From NCBI RefSeq assembly GCF_018687715.1, contig NC_056755.1, forward strand, positions 41,233,001 to 41,297,000: 64,000 nt of DNA. Reading direction: 5' to 3'. Shown piece after piece: positions 24,628 to 36,100 of this stretch. The position numbers were made by a program, and so were the translations under genes. The notes under the pieces were generated by a model, which did not search any database, was not told the origin of the DNA, and saw only the letters and a list, made by a program, of their open reading frames with translations. The DNA comes from Carya illinoinensis. Lineage: Eukaryota; Streptophyta; Magnoliopsida; Fagales; Juglandaceae. Each line of letters opens with the position of its first letter. Position 1 is the first letter of the stretch.

Positions 24628-27600
24628 TGTGATGCCCCCAAATTCCGTTTGGGATCGGACGGACATTTGAAGCGTCGAGACATGCAACACAAGGTTACAT
24701 GCCCCCGTTCATGACATATAAGATGCAATGTTCCTAACATGCATCTAACATTATGCAATATTCGCAGCGGATAATTTTTTTCTTTAGCAATACTATGCAC
24801 CAAATTGAAAATATCCCAAATGCTTAAAACAAACATACTTCATACATAAAGATCCATTGAATAACTAAGATCACAGCACTAGTCCAAAATAGTTATGATC
24901 CAAAAGTACTGGAGATGCAACTTTATCGTACAAGTAGTAATTTAACTACTATATTAACATTAACGACGCACCGTCGTTCAGTCGACTGTGTCTAGTTGGT
25001 CAGCTCCTGATCCTCCTTCAGATCCTGTAACAAGATCTACCATTCGGGGGGAATGGTAGTTGGGACTACCACAGTGAGATTTGATTACAAATCTCAGCAA
25101 GTTAACAAAAAAAACTTCCACACAGGCTAATGATGCATGGATGACAGTAAAAGCATAAATACATAATCAAATTCATAAGTAATTAAAGCATAACTTGGCA
25201 TACAACATAGCATAATTGACATAACTTAAATTGAAACATGAACTGAACTTGACTTGACATGAACTTGATCTGAAACTTGACTTATCATGAACTTGTTCTG
25301 AAACTTGACTTAACATGAAAAATACATACTCCACAGTTGTTGTGGCCCCATGTATTCTACGTGTAAATACATACTCCACAGTTGTTGTGGCCCCATGTAT
25401 TTTACACAAACTTGACTTAACATGAAAAATACATACTCCACAGTTGTTGTGGCCCCATGTATTTTACACAAACTTGACTTAACATGAAAAATACATACTC
25501 CACAGTTGTTGTGGCCCCATGCATTCTACACATCACAATGCAGTTAAATACATACTCCACAGTTGTTGTGGCCCCATGTATTCTACATAAACTTGACTTA
25601 ACATGAAAAATACATACTCCACAGTTATTGTGGCCCCATGTATTCTACACATCACAATGCAGTTAAATACATACTCCACAGTTGTTGTGGCCCCATGTAT
25701 TCTACACAAACTTGACTTAACATAACTTGAAATACATGACCAACTTGAGATAAAAACATTTCATAACATGGCATAACATATAATAGACCACATATTTAAC
25801 ATGACATACTTGTAACAGTGAATATTATATGACTTGATATACATGTAATAGATGGCATACTTAGCATGACGTACTTGTAATGTACAGTAATACATAACAT
25901 AATATATTATGTAACAGATAAAAATTGATGACAGAATAAATTCTGTATAATAGACAATTACGTGATAACTTGGCATGGCATGATATATATGATAACACAC
26001 ATACATACACTGTAGTTCATTTACTTAGCACACATACACAGTAGACTGCTAGTAAGTTAAAAGCTAACTTACCTCGATCTCCGCGTTTCTTATAAAACCT
26101 TAAGCGCGATCACGAGGAACTGTAATTAGTGATTCTAAAAGTTAACACTAAATCACTAATAAATTGAAATATGGAAAATACTAACTTAAAGAGTAAAATT
26201 TCTATTTTACTCTCTGCATGTAGGAAAATGACCGTTTTATCCATAACTTAAGGATTTTGCATACTAACTCCAAAAGTCACCAAAATTTACATGTCTCATG
26301 TAAATTTTATCCTCAATTTAAATATCAATTTAGAAAAATTTAAAACTAATCACAACTATTAAAACTCCATAGGGTCGAAATTCTCATATGCTATTTCTAT
26401 TGATTTTTGTTTCCAACTTGTTTTGATCAACCTTTTGATCTATAACTTATAAATATGTGATCTTCAAACCAAACCATCACATGGTTTAAAAAGATGTTCT
26501 AAAACATATATAAGCTTCTAATTCAAGATCACATGGTTAAAAATTAACCAAAACATAAATTTAGCCAAGAACATCCACACTTTGGCTTATCTGAATATCT
26601 CTTTACATAAAATTTCATATCTTTGAAACTAACATCAAATATTTTCAAAATATTAATATAACATGTATATAAGATGCTTAGAATCCTCCAATAAAATTAT
26701 CAAAGTCATTAGAATAGGTTTAGACCACCAAAGAGTTAGACTTTCTCAAAACAGAAACTGTTTTTCCTCTTCCAGTTTCTAAGTTTCTAAATCTAAGAAA
26801 ATCTTTCATCAAAACCTTTAATCATGCAAAAATCCTCAACCAATAGTCATATATACATGTTAACAATACTCCATAAAAATTTCGGACCAATATCTATCCA
26901 TTAGCTTGGTCATAAACTCCAAACTATAACATATTCTCCAGTTTATCTCCCAGAATGACCTTTCTATAGTTTACACAATATTTGACTAACCAAATGATCT
27001 TCAAATGGGGCAAATAAGATATCCATGTAAACTAGACTCAAAAAGGAACAACTTATATGAAGGAGACTTTATGATAAAACACTTACAACAGCTTCGAAAT
27101 GGGCGTGCAAAAGAACTCCTAAAAGCTGTTCGAGAGAGAGTGTTTGATAATCTTTTATTGGAAGGTGTAAATGAAGATAAGTTCGTGGATGATGGCTGGA
27201 GATGCTTATGGACGAGATAAGGAAGATGATAAGGCTGGAGTTGAGAGTTGAGTGTGATTTTCTCCTACCCAAAATATCTATAAAAGATTATCTCAAAATA
27301 TTCTATCCAATAATATCTATAAAAATCAGCTCAATATATTTTCCAAATGTGGTGTAGACTTGGAAGAGTAAGGTGGTTAAAATATTTTCATGTGTATTTT
27401 AAATCTCTATTCTTAAGATATTTTCCAAATGTGTATTTTGTTTAGGTGTCATGATCTTACACCTTGATTTCCTTCACAATTCCATCTAATGGTTTCTCTT
27501 TGTACCAAGTATCTAATACTATTCATTATGTGTGGTTAAGATTTTGCCAAGTGTCCAAATAAAATATCACTAACCTAATTTGGACATTTCACACTGTGAT

Positions 27601-27912
27601 TTTGAAAACATTGTGCTTAGTACGTTTACCGAGGTTACTATTCACTCCAAAAATAAACGTAATAAACTTAGTACTGAAAAATCTTAAATATTCAATTAAG
27701 CCTAGTGGTGTAGACCATAATGTATTCTAACACTTCTAACTATCTCAAATAATTAAAAATCGTATTTCTGGCACCATAGTGAGTGATAAAACTAATTATG
27801 TTGACAAGCTAAAACCTATGCGATTAGTGGATTCGTGAAAACTTATAGAGTCTTCACGAAGTTCCTAAAGTCAATAGAAATTCCACAATTGAATTTCTAG
27901 CGGGCTGTTACA
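24628..27912. mobile_element. Solo LTR or non-coding LTR element (3285 bp) nested in the L1
   Basis: Starts TGTGATGCCCCC and ends GGGCTGTTACA (TGTAACAGCCC on the minus strand), bounded by a perfect 5-bp target duplication AATTA at 24623-24627 and 27913-27917. L1 sequence continues on both sides. No coding domain is recognisable over 3.3 kb. The length is large for one LTR, so a non-autonomous element without coding DNA cannot be excluded. It contains the hairpin repeat array at 25321-25701. Confidence 0.8.
25321..25701. repeat. Seven-copy array of a 36-bp hairpin-forming repeat
   Basis: Copies at 25321-25356, 25366-25401, 25428-25463, 25490-25525, 25547-25582, 25609-25644 and 25666-25701. 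Each runs AATACAT ... CCACAGTTGTTGTGG ... ATGTATT, so the outer AATACAT pairs with ATGTATT and the inner CCACA with TGTGG: every unit is an imperfect hairpin. Copy starts are 45, 62, 62, 57, 62 and 57 bp apart, and two spacer types alternate (one with AACTTGACTTAACATG, one with CATCACAATGCAGTT). Only a few substitutions separate the copies. Confidence 0.95.
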
Positions 27913-28932
27913 AATTAATTTGTGCCTCTAAAAAAAGACCACCACTAAGAGGCATTTTGTTTCCAATTGTGATAGACAATACTAGTGAAGCCAAAAACAT
28001 TGAAAAAATGATGCCAAACCTCTTTAGAAAGAGTACAACTAGAGAGAACATGATCAAAATTTTCCACATGATCATCTAGGCAATTACTACACTTAGGAAT
28101 CATATGAATACCACAATGTTGGATACTATCATCAAAGGGAATATCATTGTGTCATAATTTCTAGATAAAAATAGAAATTTTAATAGGGAGGGCTTTGCTC
28201 CAAATAAAATTATAAAAGGGAAGTAAGGGTAGTACTTCCTAAATAAGTTTCAAGAAGACTCAGTGGAAAGTACCATTATTATTGTGTTTCTAGACACAAA
28301 GATCTAGGCCAATCTTGATCTTGATAGGAAATTGACTTGCCTTACTAACAAGGGATGTACCACCAAGATTAGAGAGGCAGTCAAAGTTTCAACCATTGTG
28401 AGAGCAAAGGTCTCTGATTTGTAAGGAAGAATTGGAGATGACAAAACCTTTTTGAGTAAGGGAACCATTACCGGCCAAATTCTCATTCCAGAAACTAATA
28501 GAACCATCACTAATGGTCCATTGAATTTTGGTGTGGATGATGGATAGAAATTTAGAAATTTGCAAATGGTTTTCCAGGAATTAGAATGATAGGTTTTGGC
28601 AGTTATAAGATCCAAGATTATTCATGAATTTTTGATAAAGTAATTTCTCCCAAGGAGAGTTCAATTGAAAGAAACTCAATGCCAATTTACAATGAAGAGC
28701 ATGAACAACATCATATAAGTTTATGATGCCAAGGCCATTTTCAATGGAAGGACAACAAATATGGGCCCAAGATATCCAATGCTTTTTAGTATGGCCATCA
28801 CAGCACCCAAAAAAAAAAATTTTCAAAGTTTTGTGGATAGAGTCAATAGTTTTCCACAAAGAGTTGAGAACCAAATATATGAATAGGAATAGAGAGATTT
28901 GATTGAGGTAAGCTTGTAATCAGTAGAAAGGA

Positions 28933-29222
28933 GATGACCTTTCCATCTACTTATTTTATTTCTAATCTTGAGAATTATCGGATCATACATGGATGTAGGA
29001 ACTTTCCCATAGAAAAGATGAGCTCCAAGATAAGTGGTAGGAAATTTTCCCTCACTAAAACATGTAGTAGAAGCAATGATGACCTTTCCATCTACTTATC
29101 TTATTTCTAATCTTGAGAATTATCGGATCATACATGGATGTAGGAACTTTCCCATAGAAAAGATGAGCTCCAAGATAAGTGGTAGGGAATTTTCCCTTAC
29201 TAAAACATGTAGTAGAAGCAAT
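28933..29222. repeat. Tandem duplication of 145 bp within the L1
   Basis: Positions 28933-29077 are repeated at 29078-29222, in the reverse transcriptase region of the L1. The copies differ at only a few sites (for example GAAATTTTCCCTCAC versus GAATTTTCCCTTAC), so the duplication is later than the L1 insertion. Confidence 0.93.
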
Positions 29223-31995
29223 GATGCGTTTGCGAGTTGTGTTAACTTTTTTATGCAATAAGAAAACACTTTTGGAATGATTGATCCTTTGCCCTGAAAT
29301 AATTTCATAATTAGAGATGAAAGTCACGAGACTAGAAAGGCTTCCCTTGGAACCACGGGTGAAAATCAAAGGTCATATGCAAAAATATGAGCAAGAGAAG
29401 TACAACCACAAGGAACACTATAAAGAGTGGCATAACCATCTATCACAACTTGATGAAGACCTTTAGTTTAAGGCTCTTCACTAAGAATAAAAGGAAGAGG
29501 GGAAAGAGGATCCCTTTGTCTTAGACTTCTATTAGAGATAAAGTAACATGAGTGGGTACCATTTAAACAAATAGAGAATGTGAGATTAGTAAACCATTTT
29601 TGAAACAATGAAATGACACTACTATTGAAACCAATGGAAAGAAGAACATGAGTGAGGTAATGCTAATTGACCCTATCAAAAGCCTTATTCATACCAACTT
29701 TAAGCATAACATTATTGGCTCTTATATTCCTAGCTAGATTGTTGGTTAAGTTCTTAGCTATTGCAATACTATTTGTAATGATCATTCCTTCAACAAAAGC
29801 CCCTTGGTAGTTGGAAATAAGATTAGGCAAGATGGTCTTAAGACGGGAAGCTAGAATTTTAGGGCAAATCTTGTAAGAAACTTGACAAAAACTAATGGGT
29901 ACGAAGTCCAAAAAGGTAAAGGGGTTGTCTTTCTTCAGAATCAAATAAATGAATGTATGTTTTAAAGAATGAGGCACAAGTCCTCTTTGGAAAAGATTAG
30001 TGATTGCCTTGAAAAGGTTAGAGTGGATGATAGACTAACAAGAGATGTAAAAAGAGAAGGAGGAACCATCGGGGTTGGGAGCCAAGTCCAAAGGAATGTC
30101 ATAGATAGCTTGTTTAACTTCATCAACGGATGAAAGTTTGAGGAGCTAATTGTTGTCATCTTCAGGGACTAGATTATGAATCATATCAAATAGAGAATTG
30201 TTAGCAAAAGTGCGAGAGGCAGTTAATTTGATCTTGTAAAAGTCCACAGCAGCCGATTGAATGGAGCTATGATCAAACGAAGATGATCCATCATGAAGAG
30301 TAAGGGAAGTGATAGAAGTCTTTCTCCTCTTGTGAGCAACTATTTGATGGAAAAAATTGGTGTTTTTGTCACCCTCATATAAGTATTGAATTCTAAACTT
30401 TTGTTTAAAAATATTTCTTCTTGGATTAGCTTGTCATTATAATCTTTTTCAAAATTTTGCAAAGTGGCCAGTCAGAATGAAGAGGAGAGGTTTGTAAAGA
30501 AAGTTTAGCAACTCAAATTTTGTCGCGTAAATCTACAAGGTTTTGAAAAATGTAATAAGAAACTGAAAAGTTCCAATCTTTCAAAGTACTTTTCAAACAT
30601 TTTAATTTAAAAACCAATTTTATTGATCCTTAGAGATGATAAGGTTGATTCCAATTAGAAAAAACAAAGTCTAGGAACTAAGAGTGTTTAATCCATATCC
30701 TTTGAAATTTAAAGGATGAGGGACCAAATTTATCCATCTCTTTATTCATAATAAAAAGGGGGCACTGATCAGAACGAGTTGTCCAAAATGGGTAAGGGAA
30801 ACTTGTGGAAAAGATAGAGATCCAGACTGATTAATAGGGGCTTGGTCTAATCCCTCCCATGTGTAAATCCCATTTTTGCAACAATACCAAGTGTATTTGG
30901 AGCCAAGATAAGGAAGGTCTTAAAGAGAATTGCACTCAATGAAGTTGATAAAATCATATTTAGTAGAGTGAGGGATATGGACACTTTTGAGTTTCTCATC
31001 ATTAGATTTAACAATATTGAAATTACTTATCACCATCCAAGGAAGATTAGGGGGAAAGAGGAGAGGGAGTCTCAAAGAGATCTTTTAAGGCATACACCAC
31101 GGAAAAAATAGTATTAGTACCACACCAATAGCTAGGACACCTCTCATACTCAATTTTTTGCAAAAATCCTTCATCTCAAATCCCTATCCAGATATTATTC
31201 TAGGGGCTTACAAGTCCATTTCAATGCATATATAGCATATGAAGGACATGTGTGTGTTTGTGAAAGTAGGTAAATCAGCAACTAAGAACTTACTAAATGG
31301 ATGCACAATATCTTTAAGATAAGACTTGACACAAAAATTGAAAGGCAATACGGGAAGCCTTACCCAAATCGATGCAATTGGCAATTCCACATCCGGTGTG
31401 AATTCTTGAGACCATTTGAATAGCTTGGACATTGCTCATTCCGTGATATGTGTATCTCTTGTCCAAGTTTTGGCCAAATCGTCAACCGATTGTAGTTTAA
31501 TCAAGATGGTCCTTGAATCAATACGCCCCACAATTGGATGATGTGCCAAATTCCACTTGGTCAAAATATGATTACGAATGGCATCCATTTAGGGTCTATC
31601 CTTAAGAATTTTCACCACCAAAGCATATTGGAAAGGGGTTTTGGATCGTTGAACCTCAAGGGGTTTGGGAAATATTGCTAGCTTACCTTTTTTATTTTAT
31701 TTTTGGGATTGCTTCAGAGGAAGGACTATGATAAATATTGGGATTGTCTTAAAATCGTAGCATAAGGTTTGAAATGCTCCATAGGTTTCTCTATGAGATT
31801 GAAGGTATATGAATGATTAGAGTTTTTGTATGAAGTCTCCATGTGTGAGGCAATCAAATTAAAAGAAAGAGCCCAATGAAATACGAGTGAAAAGGTGAGA
31901 AAACAGAGAATAGAAATAAAATTAAACAATAAAACCGAGAAGGAGGCAGAAAAAAGAATCAAGCAGTGGTGACGTGGTGTGGGATTTACCCTTTC

Positions 31996-33194
31996 AGTGA
32001 CTTAGAGAGAAAAAAAGGGTAAATAGGAAAAAGATCATTTTGAAATTAAAATAAATGGAAATTACTACATCTGCAAGGATCGAACATGTGCCAGCTGGTT
32101 GGTAGAGGCACTTGCGACTCTTGGATCAAATCTTAGGACACTATCATTGGCTTAGACAAAATTTTAGGTAAAGTTGGACTAATACGTCACTTTTTGACAT
32201 TTGGCTAATCATTCAAAATTTGAACTCTACATTGGATTAGTCATCTCATTCTTTATAATAATAAGATATTCTTATTTTTAAATTTTATATCTAGTTTTTT
32301 ATCTAAAGTTAGAGTATGCCTAAGCCAATGAGGATGCTCTAAGGGTTGTGAAACGATTAAAGAAAAGTGTGATGAAAGTTTTCAGAAAGTTATTTGAAGG
32401 GCTTTGGTTAAGGGCAACCTTGCTTTAATTGGTTGCTTCTACATTGTAAATAGTTTAACTGCCGATCACCTGTGCAGTGGCGCAGCCTTGGCTGGAAGCA
32501 GAGTTTCTTGGCAATAACTCACCTGTGAGGTGCTAGAAGAAAGAAAGCCAAAAGGTGCTCTTGGTGCAATGGTGCTAGTGTGATGAACAACATGTAGATA
32601 GACGTATCTTACATGGATCTTTCTGCTGAATGAACCCAATGTGGCTCATTCCATTGTCCCATAACCTCTATGGATTCAGGTAGAGGGTTCCCACGCGATG
32701 AGAAGCAACTCATGTCACGAATCCACTAGTTGGAATCATATGAAATGATATTAATATGGTTCACATCTCATTCGATTTAGTTCTCGTTTGGTTACTTACT
32801 TCATACCAACAAGCATGAGGCCAACTTTTTGCGGCTATTTTCCATTTCGTGTCAATAAAATTGTTGAGCGTGACAATTATTTTGTATGAATAAAAGAAAA
32901 AAAGAAAAAAAAAAAAAAACAACACGAGGAAAAGAAAAGAGAAACTGAAGTTGTGTTGTGGGCCCAGCTATCGTAACCCAGGAAGCAAGACGTTGAAAGA
33001 AACCATTTTTAAATCAAATCCAAGCCACAAGCGACCTCTTGCGTGGCGTACTGCAGTCCTCGCGAACGAAATAGTAGCTCTTTCTTCTTCCTCTTCCTCT
33101 TCCTCTTCGTCTACGTCTCTCCCCGCCCAATACTAGTAGGCCAAAATTGCGCAGCACCCTCATACCTTCTCCATTTCTTTCCTTCGTAAAGAAA
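31996..33194. other. Spacer and upstream region of the PHT4;2-type gene
   Basis: No gene recognised between the L1 and the transporter. An A-rich tract lies at 32895-32920. A CTTCCTCTTCCTCTTC stretch near 33085-33110 is probably 5' UTR. The transporter frame is open upstream of its ATG to 33147. Confidence 0.45.
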
Positions 33195-36100
33195 ATGGCC
33201 AAGTTTACACCTTTGGCCGAGAACTTTCGCTCTCTTCCTCACTACAACACTATCTCACGAGGTCCAGTCTTCAACACCTCCGTACTCAAACTCCACCTCT
33301 TGCATTCTCCTCCTTCTAGGAGCCGCTTGAACTTCCGTGTCTTATGTATCAAAGAGAAAGAAACTGCCCCCAAAAAAGAAAGAGTGGCAGGGGTGCTGAC
33401 CGGACTCCGCGTTAATGAATTGGAGCAATTGAGTTCTGAGGGAGAAACGGGCCTCCAGAGCGGGTCCGGGGAAGTGGGATTTGATTGGAAATCGCTGCCA
33501 TGGAAGAATATTCCTGATAGGTATAAGCTCATCGGGACGACGTCGTTGGCCTTCGTTATTTGCAATATGGATAAGGTAGTTTCATTTTCTTTTATATTCT
33601 CTCTTATTAATCTAAGCAAATAAAGTAGTTAATTGCCTATATTGTGTTTTCCTTCCTTCTCTGATGCCATTGATCAATGTTAACCATTGATGTAAATTAT
33701 GGGTGAGACCTAAGGAAGTCGTGTACAGTCAGTTTTCGCTTCTCTTTTTGTTATTGTTTCTATCCATTCCTTCAAATTTGTTTGGTATAAACATGGTTGG
33801 CCTGACAATATGAATAGGTGCTTGAGTTTCAGTGTGTCCTGTCAACACGATAAATTCCCAAAGCATTTTTGTTTTGATGGGCAACGATTTTTATCTTAGA
33901 AAGAGATGATTTTTTTTTTTTTTTGATACGTATCTTGGAAAGAGATGATGAAAACCATGTTGCTCAAATAGTTATTGGGTCCTATGTTTGTGAAATTTCA
34001 TCGAATTCTTTTTGTTTGCTATTTGATGAGCAGGTGAACTTGAGTATTGCTATTATTCCAATGTCACACCAGTTTGGATGGAATTCATCAGTGGCAGGAT
34101 TGGTACAGTCGTCATTCTTTTGGGGCTATGCATTGAGCCAGTTGCCTGGGGGGTGGCTTGCAAAGACATTTGGTGGGAGGTTAGATTCTTACCTTGCTCT
34201 ATAATATGGGATGATTAATTTGGAGCATGCTGTTGATTAACTAAGATCACTTGAGTTAGTAGTAAACTACCTCCCACATTGCAATGATGCACAGCCTACC
34301 AAAAGATATCGTACATGTCACCAAGGCAAAATACTGTCTCTTTTAAAACATCTATTTGAGCATCAAATAAGCCTTGGTCCTTGAAGGTGTTCTAGGTTGG
34401 AAAGGAAATCAAGAGGCAAGGATTTTGGACAAACCTAGCCAATTTGATCTGGTTGAGGGGGAATTGATGAAGCAGATTGGTTCAAGCCTATTATTTGGTT
34501 GCATCTAAATAAACTCATCCAGTAAAATAATAATAAAAAAACTATTTCTTTACTGGGTTAAATTAAGGTTTATTTTTCTGTTATTTCTTATAAAAGAACC
34601 ATTGACTAGCTACAATTTCGACTAGTGTTTACAACTGCAATTAAAACCATGTAGTGCTAGATCTCTTCCACAATTCTCCACCAATACCTGTAGGAGTTTT
34701 CTTTTCACCTAACCATCAACCTTAATTTACTCATATAGGCATAGCTTGGACAATTATCCTTACTTATATATATATATATATATATAAAACCTTGGACAAC
34801 TATCCTCAGTTGTGAAAACATACTTTATTTCAGTTACTATTGTCCTATAAACCAGTGTTTGTAAATTTCATTTCAACATTCCACAGCTTAAATGCCGTGC
34901 TTGAGCATAATGCACTGCACCTCATATGATGAGGACCATCTAGAGCAGAAACTCAAGAGAGATTAAACGTTGGATGTGCATAAAAGAAAGACAATAAATT
35001 CGTTCTATGATCCCTTTCTATAATGGAGTCTGATCCCAGCTCCAAATTAAAAAAAATTAAATCTATTAAATTGTAGTTTTTATATCTATTAAATTATATA
35101 AAAACACATTCTAAATAATTCTTCTTTTAATATGAGATATAACTGAAACCACTAAAAGTAACTAACGAACTGAATGGTACCTAACAATCAATCATGTTGT
35201 TCAATACTAGATATGAAGATGTCACACCCACCAGATAATATGTCATGTTTGTTTAGAGGCATATAAGATTGTGTTATATTTTGGTCATGCTCACTTGATT
35301 TTTCCTTTTCCTGGTTCAGAAAAGTTCTTAAGTTTGGGGTATTGACATGGTCAGTGGCTACAGCGCTTGTTCCTTTGCTTGCTGGAGTATTACCCGGATT
35401 AATCTTGTCAAGAATATTGGTATATAAGTCCCTTCTAAATCTTTTCTTCTACAGTTTTAGTTTTTCAATCCAACCTGGCTAAATTTTTTCTTTGCTTTGC
35501 TTGTTTTTGTAGTGTGTTTTTGTGTTTTTCTTATGTGCATAAACAATTCAGTATTACTTAAAGGTCCAAGTTATCCATCTATATCCATCTATATTGTCTT
35601 TGCCCATGCATTATAGACATGATAGTCTAGACATCTCCCTCCCCACCACCCCCCCCCCCCCCCCCCCCCCCCCTTCTCTTCTCTCTCTCGTGTCCATATT
35701 ATCTGACTAACTGACTAAGAATTTCTCTTCCTCTTTATATCTAGGTTGGAATAGGTGAAGGCGTTTCCCCTTCAGCTGCAACGGATCTTATCGCCAGGCA
35801 CTTATGACATCCAAATTAGTCCAGAAGCATGTTTATCTGATAAATGATTTTACAATTATCTCTTGCTCTTGCTAAAATTTGATTTATTTGTTTATTTTCG
35901 TATTTGTTCTTGGAAACTCCTTTTCCCTATCGCAAGCCGTCACTGCTAATTATTTGATTAAGGTCATCACTAATAAGGACATTTAAGTCTACTTATTATA
36001 AAAGAGGTCCTATAAATTTTGGGGTGAACTTTGTTGGAAACTAGACAAGAATTTGGATAGTTGGTAACATCTAGTTTTTTGGCTTAATATCTGGTTTTTG

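Larger units (their letters stand above)
21655..31995 (-). mobile_element. Degraded L1 retrotransposon, split by two solo LTRs
   Basis: Minus-strand order is that of a plant L1. The ORF1 start (KPMEHFKPYATILRQSQ near 31740-31800) and a DUF4283-like segment (PDVELPIASIWVRLPVLPF near 31330-31390) come first. Next are the endonuclease region (about 30650-31050) and reverse transcriptase (LILKKDNPFTFLDFVPISF and YQGAFVEGMII, 29760-29950). Then come the zinc-binding region (28150-28870), RNase H (SPKGSLKLNIDGASKVNP near 24310-24375, and 21900-22160) and an A-tail (TTTTATTATTTTTTTT at 21658-21677). The RT active-site motif, normally FADD, reads FAYD followed by a stop near 29370. Numerous stops and frameshifts make it inactive. 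Two LTRs interrupt it at 22172 and 24628. The 5' boundary is approximate and no target duplication was found. Confidence 0.85.

Noticed and set aside
25173..25409. 78-codon ORF with an internal repeated peptide (HGATTTVEYVF)
   Set aside because: The peptide repeat is only the translation of the hairpin DNA repeat; frame is not kept across the later units.
25321..25701. CRISPR-like repeat-spacer array
   Set aside because: Repeats of about 36 bp with spacers look superficially similar, but spacers are not unique (two alternating types) and the array lies in a plant LTR, with no cas genes.
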